The notes under the pieces: generated by a model
Databases searched by the model: none
The model's input: the letters and a program-made list of their open reading frames with translations, nothing else
Told to the model about the DNA's origin: nothing
Position numbers and translations under genes: made by a program
Shown here: positions 35,691 through 48,223 of the stretch, piece by piece
How the letters are laid out: every line of letters begins with the position of its first letter
Position numbering within the stretch: position 1 is the first letter of the stretch
Source: Panaeolus papilionaceus
Taxonomy: Eukaryota > Basidiomycota > Agaricomycetes > Agaricales
DNA length: 64,000 nt
NCBI GenBank assembly: GCA_015501605.1
Contig: JADNRZ010000021.1
Span: forward strand, 806,001-870,000
Reading direction: 5' to 3'

Positions 35691-37955
35691 GTCAAAGTTG
35701 CTGGAGTTGCTCAATGGCCCACCCCCACCAATAGGAAAGAAGTCCAATCTTTCCTGGGTTTTGCCAACTTCTATCGACGGTTCATCAAGGACTTCTCTCA
35801 TCATGCACGTCCCCTCTTTGATCTTACCAAGAGCTCCACTGAGTTTTCCTGGTCTCCTGCTGCCGCTACTGCCTTCCAGTCCATCAAGGATGCTGTCACC
35901 TCCTCCCCTGTCCTTGCTGCTCCCAATGATGATCTTCCTTTCCGGCTTGAAGCTGACTCTTCAGACTTTGCCACTGGTGCTGTACTCTCTCAACAGTCTC
36001 CAGAAGATGGAAAGTGGCATCCCATTGCTTTCTTCTCCAAGTCACTCTCTCCTGTCGAAAGGAACTATGAGATTCATGACAAGGAAATGCTTGCAATCAT
36101 TCGAGCCTTGCAGGAATGGAGACACTTCCTTGAGGGTGCCCGCCACAAGTTTGAGATCTGGACTGACCACAAGAACTTGGAGTACTTCATGTCGTCTCAG
36201 AACCTCAACCGCAGGCAAGCCCGCTGGTCTCTCACTCTGGCGCGCTTTGACTTCGTCATGCAGCACAAGGCAGGAGCTACTATGGGAAAAGCAGATGCTC
36301 TCTCACGTCGGTCTGACCATGGTTCTAGTGAACGTGACAACCAGAACATCACCCTCCTCACCCCAGGGATGTTTGCAGTTCGTGCACTAGAAGGTCTGGA
36401 ATTTGTTGGACAGGAACGCTCTCTGGTTCGTGAGATCCGTCGACATTCCAAGGAGGCCTCTGATCTTGAGGACACTGTGGCCAAGGCAGTCAAGGCGCTC
36501 AGAAAGACTGGATCTCAGTCTCTTCGCTCCTCAGAGTGGGATGAAGCTGATGGTCTTATCTACTTCTGTGGAAAGCTCTATGTTCCACCAGGTGGTGATC
36601 TTCGTCGTCGCATTGTGGCTCTCTGTCATGACTCCACTCTTGCTGGACACCCTGGACGTTGGAAGACCTTGGAGCTTGTGTCTAGGAACTACTGGTGGCC
36701 TCGCATGTCTAAGTTCATTGGACTCTACACCAGCACCTGTGACATGTGTCTTAGGACCAAGACCATCAGGCAGCGACCCCTTGGAGAGCTTGAGCCCCTT
36801 GCTGTTCCTGACCGCCGTTGGGACCATATCAGTGTGGACTTCATTGTTGAGCTTCCTGAGTCCAATGGTTATGATGCCATCATGGTTGTTGTTGACTCCC
36901 TTTCCAAACGCGCCCACTTCACTGCTACCACTACCACCGTCTCTGCCCTAGGCACTGCCCGCATGTATCGTGACCATATCTGGAAACTCCATGGCCTTCC
37001 ATCCAAGGTAGTCTCTGATCGTGGTCCACAGTTCATTGCAGAGTTCACTACTGAACTCTACAGGCTGCTTGGGATTGAGCCAGCTCATAGCACTGCCTAT
37101 CACCCTCAAACTGATGGACAGACTGAGCGTGTCAACCAGGAGTTGGAACAATACCTCAGGCTCTACATCTCTGAGCGACAGGATGACTGGTACGACATCC
37201 TTTCCATGGCTGAGTTTGCCTACAACAACCATGTCCACTCCTCCACCCAGCAGACTCCCTTCCTTCTAGACTCTGGTCAACATCCTCGTATGGGCTTTGA
37301 ACCTCTTCCTCCCTCCTGGATGGAAACTGTGAATGAGTTCACTGATAGGATGAAGACTGCTCTTGAGGAAGCACGTGCTGCCTTAGCAGCTGCTAAGGAG
37401 GACATGGCTAGGTACTACAACCGGCGTCGCACCAAGGCTCCTGAGATCAAGCCTGGAGATCGTGTCTACCTTGATGCCTCAGACATCCAAACCACTCGGC
37501 CATCCAAGAAGCTCTCCCACAAGCGAGTTGGTCCTTACCCAGTCATTTCTAGTGTTGGAAAGAATGCCTACCGTCTTCAGCTTCCTAAATCCCTCTCCCG
37601 CATCCATCCAGTCTTCCATGTTGTCAGACTCACTCCTGCTCCTTATGACCCCATCTCTGGTCGAAGAGCCAAGCTACCCCCACCTCCTGTGCTTGTTGAC
37701 AATGTCGAAGAGTTTGTTGTGGAGAAGATTTTAAACAGCAAGTTCATCAGAGGCAAACTTCGATACCTGATCAAATGGGAAGGATACGATGCTGGTTGGA
37801 ATTCTTGGGAACCAGCTGACGATGTCCATGCTCCTGACCTCATCAAGGACTTCTATGCAGAGAATCCTAAGGCTCCAAAGGTTATCAGGACCACTTATGC
37901 TCATATTCCTTACAAACAGGCTGGACTTCATGCTTCGAGGGCGAAGCAATCCTAG
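35690..37955 (+). CDS. Retrotransposon RNase H, integrase and chromodomain
   Basis: One open frame to TAG 37953-37955. RNase H lies at about 35930-36330 ([29 protein letters not shown]). The integrase zinc-binding domain (H-x-H, CDMC) is near 36620-36760. The catalytic core shows [18 protein letters not shown] and [18 protein letters not shown], so D, D and E are all present. The C-terminal chromodomain is [20 protein letters not shown] with GWNSWEP (about 37710-37850). Chromodomains guide integration to marked chromatin in this class. Confidence 0.92.
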
Positions 37956-37963
37956 AGGGAGGG
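37954..37963 (+). promoter_or_regulatory. Polypurine tract of the retrotransposon
   Basis: AGAGGGAGGG ends three bases before the 3' LTR and overlaps the stop codon. This is the usual site for plus-strand priming. Confidence 0.75.
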
Positions 37964-37966
37964 TAA

Positions 37967-38373
37967 TGTCAGGGGATCTCCTGCTACCTCCTATTCCTTC
38001 CTTATTCTTGTCTCTCTTGTCTCTCCTTTCCCCTATTTCCCTTTGCTCTATTCTATTATCTGGACATACCATGGACTCATATATATTATATTACACTCTC
38101 CTTTAGTTGTCACTCATTTGTTATTCACTTGTTTCCACTGTTACATAGTCATTCCTTTGTGTTTCCCTTTGTTTATTCCCAAAGGCATTGTTTGGCATCA
38201 AGGCTGATGCCAATGCCAGCTCATCACTTAAATAGCTGTTTCACCTGGGTTTGATCCTTTACCTCTTTCTCTTTGGATCTCCCCCAGGTGAGCCTACTTC
38301 CTGTATTTATGTAGAGCTGATATATATCTTTGGATCTCCCCCAGGACTTGTGTGTGTCTGAGGTGCCCTTACA
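37967..38373 (+). repeat. 3' LTR
   Basis: 407 bp, identical to the 5' LTR as read. Followed by the GCCCT duplication. Confidence 0.95.
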
Positions 38374-38843
38374 GCCCTCCTCTTGCTACCCCTCGTCTGG
38401 ATTCCAAACCTCGTGCTACTACTCCCCAAGCCAACAACACCACATGTGTTTGGCAATCTGAAAATCCAGTTTGTGTACCTCCCCAGGACCCTGAACCAGC
38501 CTTACATGGTCAACTGGCAGTCAGGGTAAATGACATGCCCAATTTCTCATTGTCAACAGTCCCTCTGTCACTTTCTCCTGTCATCACCCAGATTGAGGCT
38601 GTCCTTGATGTGCATCCAATCTCTGAAGTCGTCACTTTATCCATTCCTCCTTCTGATTTGCAGCGACAGATCCCATCAACTCATGATATTGCAACTCCCA
38701 TCGTCTCTCGATCTGTCGAGGAAGGTGTCGGAGCCGAGCTGCAACAGCCCACCCTAGCACTGCGTGCTCCTGGCCGATTTGCGCGCATTGTGGCGCTGAT
38801 GAAGTGTTGGGGCAATGCTGTTGGTGAGCGTCATGACGCATGA

Positions 38844-39354
38844 GTACTTCGGTGAGTTGTTACCCATTTCATCTGCGGTTGAAATGAGCTTATTTCTTGT
38901 CTTGTGATAGTGGCATGAGTCAGGGGGGTGGTAAGTATAGTGGGATCACAGTTGGCTGTTTCACGTTGTTAGACATCTTCTCTATTCCGTTTCTTATTCA
39001 ATCACCCTTCCGTATTTTCTTTTTCCTGCTTCGTTCCATGTACGATTTCTTGTTAGCTTGGACACATATTTATTCAGATTGTATTTTCATCCCTTTTTTA
39101 TTGCTTGTTTCAGTTTTTTTTCCACACGTTCCCGTTCCATTTGTACATCCATCACTCCGCGTCCTCTGTGATTCCTCAGGTTTTTGCAGTGCCTAATCTC
39201 GATATAATTTCAATTTTATGTATTTATTTACAGTGAGGATCCATTGACAATTCTTGCATATCTCGACACTCTCATCAGATGCGCAAACATCGCGCACCTT
39301 TGTTGGGACACGTTGTTAGTCGGATGAGTGAAAATGACATGTTAAGTGTATTCA
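38844..39354 (+). other. F2 3' flank
   Basis: This matches the flanks of F1 and F4 (CACCTTTGTTGGGACAC...GATGAGTGAAAATG near 39295-39340). It leads directly into E copy 4 through AAAAGGAAGGTCATG. Confidence 0.5.
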
Positions 39355-42310
39355 ACATCTTAAAAGGAAGGTCATGCATTCACATCGCTGTCAATTTCGG
39401 AGAGATACATTGAATTGAATGTGAAGCATGAACTCACTCGTGTCGGAGAGATGACAGTGAGGTGACATTTACGATTGACGTGCAGTGAACAGTGAGAAAA
39501 GTCGCCCTGCGGAGGATTGGTGATGTGGCTGTGTCCAATGTCGGTTCTTTCCCAACCACCACCACGACCAGCACGGTGACCATGCCTCGTGGATCAACCG
39601 CTCGCCTTATATTCCTCATCATCCCCTCGTAGTGTCCCTTTTTTCCCTGAACGACTTCTAAACCTCAAATAAGTCGTATTTTCCTGGAATTGAACACCAA
39701 TGGTGCGCTTCAGATGTGGGTGGTTCACAGGTACAGGGATTGAGGGACAGTGAGTGTTGAGTTTCTCTGTGAATACCCTCCCTCCTCACTTCGTGTCCCT
39801 CATTCTTATTGATCATCGACTATTTTGTTCATTTTTTCTTTTGAATTTATTTGCTAGGGACGTCCAGATATCGTCACTTTTGCGCCGTCTCAGCCTTGCC
39901 TGGCGTTTTCGTGTTGTCGATGACTGTCAGCTCGTTTTGCTCTTTGTTTTGTGTTCTATTGCTCACTATATTACAGCGAACGTATCCCAACTCCCATATC
40001 AACCTATTTTGTTGATGTTCATCGCTGTCCCACCTGACACGCTCTCCGCACGCGTTGAACTGCCCTCTCCCCACTGCCTCTGTCACCTACGATACTGGAT
40101 TTCCCAAAAACTTCTGTGTGCTCTATCACCTCATAACCAGCAACACTTGTTGTGCCGCGAGGACGAAAGCAAAGAACGTCATGGCTTCGTTGAGCGAGGT
40201 ATGAGTGGAAGCAAATATGTATGGTCTAGTGACACCTGGGTGAGTGTTGTGTCTCAGATTTTCTATATTTTCGCTCATTGTGTGTGTCCTAGACAACGCA
40301 CGTTGGCACTTGTACTTCAGCACCTATATTCTCAACATCACCCAAGCGCTAAGTTGTTCCTCAGCACTGTTTGGACCAGCGAACGGCAATTTGGATGATG
40401 GATGGTGTCGGATTTGAAGCCAAGGAGAGGATGAGAGAAAGGATAGGAGTGGCGTCTGAGACGACAATTGAGTGGGATAACGATATGGATCTGGAACGAT
40501 GGGGAGTGATATAGGGAGCGAAGATGATCAACATGTGCATGCGTGACGAGTCATCCACGCTACATTCACTGTCCTAACCATCAATTCCACCCAGCCTATG
40601 CATAACGCTCGACCCACCCGCGACGCTCTCGTTATTCTCTTCATCCCACTCGCCGACAAACCTCGTATACCACTCTTTCACTCGTCTACACATATTTGGC
40701 ACTCCTAATAGTGTAGTCAATCACTCCTGTGATGTACGACCGTCCGGAGCGTGGACGTCAATGAGACTCTCTTCATGAGACTCTCTTCATCCCTCCTTGC
40801 CCCACCTCGCCCTCATTGTATCTCTTTTCTGACCAGCACTTCCCTCCTCTACAACCGCATGCATCGTCGCTTCCACGCCTCACCAGAGCGACGCTAGCTC
40901 AGTTCAATTCTCTTTCCCAGTGATTCATTCACGCCTCAGTTCACCTCATGTAGTCTAGCATGTTATCTTCATCCTGGCGTTGTTACGAGTCGAATTGGAT
41001 CGTCGTTTTACTCTGAGGGTTACATTCTTGCACTCCACATTGTTCTTTTATCGTCATCGTTTACTCATGCGCCTCCCTCTCTCGATGTAACGACCGCCAA
41101 CATGCTAACTGGGTTCCCATGTGCCGTCGACTTTGATACTTTGCGAGTATATGTGCCGCACTGGAAGGGGAATCGGCCGTATGGAGAAGAGCGATGAGGG
41201 TATGAGTCCATTCTCACCTCACCACGCTCAACGACGTCTTCACCCCACCATCCATGTTCACGGACTTTGACCCCCCAAAGTCTTTCTGCCAACTCGACTC
41301 TTTATACACATTCTCCTGCGCATACAAATAGAGCGTGATCCTGATTTCCTGTTGGTCGAGTCGTTTATAGCCAGGAGCATAGTGGATGGAAAGGTGCATC
41401 CTTTCACAAGGGCGCATAACATCGAGCTCAAGTAGCTAATTATGCTCGTCCAGGCAGCCCTTCGCGTGGCTTTTCACCTTCCAACCTCACATCCCAGTCT
41501 ACCCCTGCTGAAACGCACTCTCAAACGCTCTTCCGTTCCGCGATGCGCATTCGTCATACGTCTTATACCTGTACCTCCGGTACTCCCCACCTGCTACGTA
41601 CAGTTTCGCGCCTGTCGGTCACGTTAGCATCCATCATACAATCACGCCATGTCCGCTCTACTCAAATGCCGTCGCTGTACCTCTCACTTCGTGCTTCAGC
41701 CCTCCTCCCACCGTTTGTTCACCACTATACCATGCAGGGGCGAACTCTGCATATCCGACCTCTATGTACGGAAGGTGCAAAGGGTGACGATAGATGGCTA
41801 AACCCAGTTCTTGGTAGGTTTTCTAAACATATCCCTGCACGCTGTCTTGTTATCATATGCTGACGCAACTTGCCCTTTACCAGCTCCGCCATCTCGCGTT
41901 CTCTCGTCTCTCGCCTCTGCAACGCTTGAGACCGCGATCGCTGACTTTCGGAGTTGCGCAATCTTGTTTATATGTGGGTTGTCCGCTTACACGTTGTTGT
42001 CCTTGAAGACGACGAGGTTCACTACTACTTTCAGTTCTTTCAGGCTTCTTTCCGGCAATATACCCGTTACTCCTTGGTACCCTCACCCACCCTCACCAAA
42101 ACGACGAATTTATGCGACCTAGGTTAAAGATGGTACATAGACGGGGGCTTCCAAGAAGGAGGTATTTTTGAACAATGGAGCGACGGACACGGGTTCAGTG
42201 GTGTTTAGTACTAGCTGTAACGTTAGCGGGCACGAGGCGAAAATACAGACGATGTTGTATGGTGAATCCAATCCATTCCGCTCTGAAACGCGAACGTGAA
42301 TATGTCTTCG
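39355..42310 (+). pseudogene. E-family copy 4 (subfamily I)
   Basis: Counterpart of copy 1. An open stretch of 214 codons runs 39754-40398 (MLSFSVNTLPPHFVSLILID at its start). It contains the block RDVQISSLLRRLSLAWRFRV, also seen in copy 1, and a GTGAGT donor near 40241. From 41210 onward the shared E exons appear with stops, as in copy 1. The end carries the common tail GAACAATGGAGCGACGGACACGG (42170). No function recognised. Confidence 0.45.
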
Positions 42311-42315
42311 CATCG

Positions 42316-42570
42316 ATGGGATGATGGGTCCAACAGGGGCGGGCAAGAGCTCCGTGTCTATATAGCTTTCAGTATAGGATGCCGCAACCATATTCGAGAT
42401 TCTGATTCGCTCTACTTTCGTTCTCTGTATCTAGTTTATCGAGGCGCTTGGCCTTAAGGGCTCAGCGAAGATATCTAGTAACGGGTTGGATGGATATACT
42501 CAGGTCGTATCCACCTACAAAATAAACGATGTCACTGAATCCGGTAATGCAATTTATCTGTACAACTAAT
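42316..42570 (+). pseudogene. F3: fragment of the G-domain GTPase
   Basis: Exon 2 (GPTGAGKSS, with donor GTGTCT) and exon 3 up to IYL match F1 and F4. The match is lost after 42560. The first exon and everything after the G2/G3 border are missing. It sits directly between E copy 4 and the Rab-like copy 2. Confidence 0.8.
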
Positions 42571-42833
42571 GCACACCTCTACGGGAACGATCGGTCAAAT
42601 TTTGCTGCTGTCAATTGCAAACTGAGCGACGCTTAAAAAGCGGACTCTCCCTCTCGGTGCAACGAACACATCACAAATTCAAACGCAAATCACCACCGCT
42701 TCGAAATAAATACAGCCATTAAATTAGAATAAACTAGGTTGCTCGTAAGTTGTCAATAAATGACTTCCTGCATCATCATAGCCTCACGTCACACAACCTG
42801 CACATCTACCCTGCACATCCTCCTCCGCAAGCC

Positions 42834-45290
42834 TCACGATCCCATCCCTGACATTCCCAACACCGCCCACCCCCCTCCCCCCCTCGTATCTCCTACCTTC
42901 CTATTTCCTTTCCCCCTCCCCCTACCAGTCGTTCGCCCCCGCCCTCGTCCACTCCTACTCCCTCCAACCTCCATACCACCCCTCGCAGAACCGCTAACCT
43001 CGGCGTCGGCCTCAGCGTCATCGTCCTCCTCATCCCACCTTTCCACAACCCTCCTCGCAACATACTGAAACACCTCCTCGACATTGAACCCCGTTTTCGC
43101 AGAAGTGAGAAACAAGGCGGGACCCCTGGCCGGTTGGTATGATGCGCCTGATGAGATAGCACTCGCAAGTCTAGAATGCGCTGTGAGGGCGGATTTTGAT
43201 GACGACGAGGACGGATGAGCGTGAGCTGCACGGGATGTAGATATCGAAGGCAGGGATAATGAGCTGCTGGATCCGAACATCATCAATCTCGCAGGAGTAA
43301 TTGTAACCGTGCTCCCCGAGCTCTCACTCTGGTTCCCTGTCCCATTCCCTACCACATTTTTGTTCTGGTTCTCAACTTCACCATCTTTATCACCACCCAC
43401 ACTCGTCGCACCCATACTCGTACTCGTCCCCGTCGGAGAAGACTGAGCCGTCGCCGTCGTCGTGGTCGTTATCGCCAGGGGGGGTTGTAAAGCGCGTAGA
43501 TGTCGGTATGAATCCTTCTTCGCGTTCGTCGGTGTTGTGGCTGCCCTTGTTGGTGGTAAAATCCCCGCAAACGGCGTCGTAGGCCCCATGAACCGTCAAA
43601 TGCGTATGTGTAGCCAACAAACTCGTTCGTCTCGGCTCACCACTCCCACTCCGATCGGCTTCCTCAAGCCCATCCCCATTCCTCAACCCCACGCTCGAGA
43701 TCCGTCCCGAAACAATCCTGGAACCTGCCATTCCTCTCACTCCAAGCGAACTACTGCTGGCGCTCCTACTCCCAAACCCCAACCCTTTCACAGACACCGA
43801 CTGGGAGCCAGAAGCAGAAATATCCGTGTGCGCATCATACAACTCCCACTCTCCGCCCTCCGTCGTCACCGTCCCCACACCACTATATCTTGACGAGCCC
43901 GCACCACCACCAACTTCACTCCGCCTAATTAGCCCCAACCCCGCCTCAGAACTAAAGGACCCCAGGCTCGCAGCAGGGGTATGATACGTGCTAAAACCCG
44001 ACCTTGACCCTGAATGTGCGCTATTAAAGGTTCCCGTATAAAATGACTGAGAGTGCAAGAGGGAATGCAGGTGAGATCGCACTCTAGACAATGCGTCATT
44101 CGATATGGACAGAGCGTTCTGTGAGACCTTTCAGGAGGCGTTGAGAGGGTGAAGGTGAGAGAGAGGACGATGACGCCGTTGGATTTTGGGTCGGCGGAGA
44201 AGGTTGGACGTCAGCCTGAGATGAACCGGGTATCAGCTCGGTGGGTAACGTTGCATTGGATGGAGAGGTGACGGTAGACTTCGTTGTTGAATATACGAGC
44301 CCAACCTTTGTTAAAAGTCCATTCGGAAACGTGAATAACCTATTTTTCGTTAGCATTTCTGCTTTTAAGGTTGGCGTCGTCTCCGTCGTCCCTTTCGTCG
44401 CAACTCTCGTAGAACCTTGACCGGGCATGAGGGTATGCTGAGATGACGACAGGTCCCTTTCACTCTCTCCTTCCACCTGATCCCACCCACCACCGACTGC
44501 GCATCTTCATCGTCAAGTGGGACCAACTGGCTCGAAAACTCATCGCTTCATCCCTGCTCACACGGTCTGAATTCTGATCCCGTTCATCCTGACCCTCAGC
44601 TCCTCCCTCGACCACATCCACCTTGTTCCCCACCACATCCTCACAGAATTTCGCCCTATCCTCATCCCTTACTGGAGCATGAGCGCAGAAATCGCACCAC
44701 CATTTTATGAGCTTGTAGAGCAAGGACCTGTCGTTGACGTCGTACATGAGTATAACGGTGTCTGCCCCGATGAAGAAGGCGGCGGAGAAAGAGTGGTTTT
44801 TATGATGGAATAAGTGCGTGTGTGTCAGCAGAGAGTCGATGAAGATAAAGAGAAGCATAAAAGTGCAGACGTGTCACGAGAAGGTCGGAAATACACTAAG
44901 AAACTCAGCCTTGTCTGCAATACCAAATCCCCACCATCTGGACTTCGTATCGTTTTGGTGATAAAGTCAACGCCAATTGTAGGTCTATAAACTGTTGAAA
45001 AGCGTCCATTAATGTACTAAGTAGATTTCCAGTATTTGTCATCTAGTTGAAATCGGGTTGTCATATTCATAGCTAGGGCGTTGGTCATGACGTTGTCCAT
45101 GGTGGATAAACGGTACGATATTCAGAGTTCGCTTAGCAGAGTCATAATAAATCCAAGTTCAAAGCTTCCTCAAGGTTTTATTCACATTCAGAATTCACAA
45201 AATTCATTAATGCTCTCACCTTGACGCAAAAACTCGTCTTGCCAACCCCAGACACTCCAACGTTAACGTGGGGTCGTTCCCAATGGTTAA
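42834..45290 (-). pseudogene. Rab-like GTPase relic, copy 2 (best preserved motifs)
   Basis: Minus-strand exons show G1 NVGVSGVGKTSF (near 45270-45220, ending at a GTGAGA donor) and YRPTIGVDFITKTI (near 44990-44940). GADTVILMYDVNDRS and VVGNKVDV follow (44790-44620). A Ser/Gly-rich insertion of more than 400 residues comes next. SAKTGFNVEEVFQYVARRVV (near 43115-43060) is the G5 region, and the tail is Arg/Gly-rich. Relative to copy 1, small deletions near 44530 and 44480 shift the frame, and the DTAGQERF region is altered. The parts identify a Rab-family GTPase with an exceptional insertion between G4 and G5, probably no longer functional. Confidence 0.7.
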
Positions 45291-46502
45291 AGCAATTTAT
45301 TGCCCCTATTTCCTGTTATTGCTTTCATATTTCTCTGTATATTCCTCTGAAATTGATATATCTATAAACGTTCAAGCTCTAGAGCTAGAGGAGGTGGGGC
45401 ATCGCAAGGTAGCAGGGAATGAATGTCGAGGAGAAAGAGAAGGAAGAGGAATGGCAAAGCCACCCTCCTTTCCTGATCCAGTGATGTCATTGACGTTCCC
45501 AAACTGCGACACATTTTTGGGATGCTTGACGAGTTTGGCAGTTTCAATTTGTTAGCGGTGGTAGATAGGTCGGGGGGACATGATGAAGTGTGATTTTTGT
45601 GAGGTGAGAGCAGGTTGCGTGGATCGTCGGACAATGCTGGAAAACAGGGGTGATTAGATTTTTGACGTGGTGGTTGTGTCTCCACCGCTTCTTTCCTTTC
45701 AACCACCACCATCACAACACGTTGCATGTCCGAGCATCCTTTCTGTTCGTTGTCGCCCTCGTTTTACCTATAATGTAGTCGTCTCTCTCCAGACCTAGTT
45801 CTGAATCTTTCCTTCTGTTGAATCAATGTCCTTCAATGCTCAACCATTGACTCTGAATCTCATTGTGCTCGTCGGGGTCTGCCTCTATTTCGTGGGTCGT
45901 CTCTTTATCCTCTCAGTCAGTCCCAATTTCCTCTTTTTGTTTCGCGTTGCTGATCTTATACCACGTAGGAGACGTCTTGGTACTTCCTACCTGAATCCTA
46001 TCTGGCGGCGTCTCTCCATCATCCAGTCCCCCACCAACGCGTGCCCGCCAAATCTATTCTTACTCTCACACACGCCGCGTGTATGCCTGTTGTGTCTGAC
46101 ACGAGCATTGAAATGAATACACCTTTTCCCTGATACGGCGATCTGACATTCTGTCCTGATTCCAATTGATATCGATCAACATACCCACTTGGATCTCCGT
46201 GCCTTGTTACTCGTTCTATCAGTCTGGTGTATTCCTGTCGTGCGAGAGCTTATCATCCCCACTCCTTTGCTTTTCCATTCAGTTTTACTCGCGCGATTTT
46301 TTGCTACGGTTGCTAGCTTGTATCGGTATGTGATCGTGCCTACCATGTCGCCACCGCTCTTACAATCCGCTCATATCAGCTATCTCAGGTGCGCCCTCAA
46401 GGAATTCTCCCGCTAATATGTGCTCCAATGGCGTCTTAGACTTCTTGACCTCGTCCTGGTGTGGTCTTATTCCATTTTTATCTCCTGACGATAAATTCAT
46501 TC

Positions 46503-46536
46503 CTCCCTTCCCTTCCCTTCCCTTCCCTTCCCTTCT
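46503..46536 (+). repeat. CCCTT microsatellite
   Basis: About six tandem CCCTT units in an intron-like part of E copy 5. Copies 2 and 7 have shorter versions. Confidence 0.8.
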
Positions 46537-48018
46537 CATCTCATCACCCTCAACGATACTTCCCCCCAAACATTGCTCACAAACTTTGACCATCCAAATT
46601 TTTTCCACCGACTCGATCTTTATACATTCTTCTGCGCATACAGACAGACCGTGATCCTGATTCCCCCCTGGTCGTGTTTTCTTAGAGCTGGGATCATGGT
46701 GGGAGTAACGGTAGGTCCTTTTCCAATGCACATTACGACGATCTCAAGTCGCTAATTATCTTTGTCGAGGAAACTCCTCGTTTCCGACCATTAAGATCCC
46801 GCATACATTTTCAATCGCTTATGAGGCTACTCACGACGATAGATGGAATAAGTCCTGGAGTCTGGTACGTATGCCTCAATATATCGACGAAAAAATAAAT
46901 ATACTCATGGTTAGACATAATCATAGGGTATCGGACGCGCACCTCAACGTGCTTCACTAGGTCCTGCCAATTGAGAGAAGTCGCCCATATATGCGCGATT
47001 GGAGGGTGAATTGGCGATATTGAGGAGTGTAACGAGGGAGTGCACATTCAGTTAGTAGCTCATCTACTTTTCATTGAGTGCTGCCTGACCCATCGCTGAA
47101 CCTTCATAGGCTTCTCCTCGCTCATCGTCGCACCGTGTCGAATTACCTTTCAACCTGACATCCCGCTCTACTCCGTGCTCAAACGCGCTCTCAAATCCTC
47201 TTCCGTTCCGCGATGCGTATTCTATAACTGTAGCTCCGGTCTTCCCAACCTGCTACGTTCAGTTCCCCCCCGTCAGTCACGTCAACATCCATCATATTCA
47301 ATCACGCCCTGCTTGCTCTCCTCCAATGCCGTCGCTCTACCTCTCACTTCATGTTTCAACCCTCCTCCCACAGTTCGTTCACGACTATACGACGCAGGGG
47401 CGAACTCCGCATATCCGATGTCTATGTAGGCAAGGTACGATGCTTGAGGATGGACGAGTGGATCTCGTGCTTGGTAGGTCTTCTAAACACATACCTACAT
47501 GCTGTCTTGTTATCATGTGCTGACGCAACCTTCTCTCTACCAGCCTCGCAAACTCGCATCCTCTTGTCTCACCTGTGGAACGCTTGAGAGTGCAACCTCT
47601 GCCTTGCGGATTGGCGCCATCTAGTTCATCGGTGGGTTTCCCGCTTACACGTTGTTTTCCATGGTGATGACGATGTTCACGATTGCTTTCATTCCTTTCA
47701 GGCTTCTCTCCGCTATCATACACGTTGGTCCTTGGTACCCTCACCGATTGTGCTCACCAAAACGACGAATCAACGCGACCAAGATCCCACGCGGTATGTA
47801 GAAGGAGACTTTCAAGAAGGATGACGAATTTTGAACAATGGAGCGACGGACACGGGTTCCGTACTGTTTAGTACATAGCAGTAACGTTAGCGAGCGCGAG
47901 GCAAGGATAATATATGCTGTTGTATGATGAAAACCAATGCATTCCGCTTTGAAACGCGATCGTGAAGAAGTCCGAACGTCGAAAATGAGAACTGCAAAGA
48001 TGAGAAGGAAATACGTCG

Positions 48019-48032
48019 GATTTGATCAAATC
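48019..48032. promoter_or_regulatory. Conserved palindrome upstream of F4
   Basis: GATTTGATCAAATC, perfect, 191 bp before the ATG at 48224. Confidence 0.4.
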
Positions 48033-48223
48033 TGATCCATTTCTGGCATTGACACCGTGCTCGTCTCGTGGCTGAATCACAGGTGGAATGCACGAGGTAA
48101 TTAGATTCTGCGATGACAGGCGCCGCTGTCCATCGTTTGTTTCTTCCTCCCATCATCTCGCGCACTTCGCCTGCTTGACCAGCATCACTAGATCCTTTTT
48201 TTGCTACCAAATTCTGCACTGCA

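Larger units (their letters stand above)
32115..38373 (+). mobile_element. Full-length Ty3/gypsy (Tf1/sushi-like chromodomain) LTR retrotransposon
   Basis: The element is 6259 bp with two 407 bp LTRs (TGTCAGG...CTTACA) that I read as identical, and a perfect 5 bp target duplication, GCCCT (32110-32114 and 38374-38378). The order is gag, protease, reverse transcriptase, RNase H, integrase, chromodomain. The coding sequence breaks into four frames through three apparent single-base losses (near 34710, 35157 and 35692). It lies in the Pro-rich linker of F2. Confidence 0.97.
29580..38843 (+). pseudogene. F2: G-domain GTPase gene broken by two transposons
   Basis: The start (29580) and P-loop exon (LTGAGKSS) are present. 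The third exon breaks off at GGTCTGGATG (29912) where a 1334 bp CACTA-like element sits, and resumes at 31247. The G3 exon (VDLPGFADTK), the TTMWD exon and the coiled-coil exon follow. The Pro-rich linker is then split at 32114 by a Ty3/gypsy element. The reading resumes at 38374 and ends with PGRFARIVALMKCWG and a stop at 38843. Extra bases at the second donor (CTCCCT before GTGTAT) also shift the frame. The parts are otherwise very similar to F1 and F4, so inactivation looks recent. Confidence 0.85.
45395..48060 (+). pseudogene. E-family copy 5 (subfamily II)
   Basis: Nearly collinear with copies 2 and 7. It includes LRALLLVLSVWCIPVV...SLYR (46190-46325), an altered CALKEFSR exon with stop (46390-46416), and the LVVF-plus-frameshift block (46615-46700). 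The tail exons run to 47870, with the same tail GAACAATGGAGCGACGGACACGG at 47834. Shared damage indicates the copies were duplicated after decay began. Confidence 0.45.

Noticed and set aside
42760..43068. Plus-strand Pro-rich ORF
   Set aside because: It is the complement of the Arg/Gly-rich tail of Rab-like copy 2.
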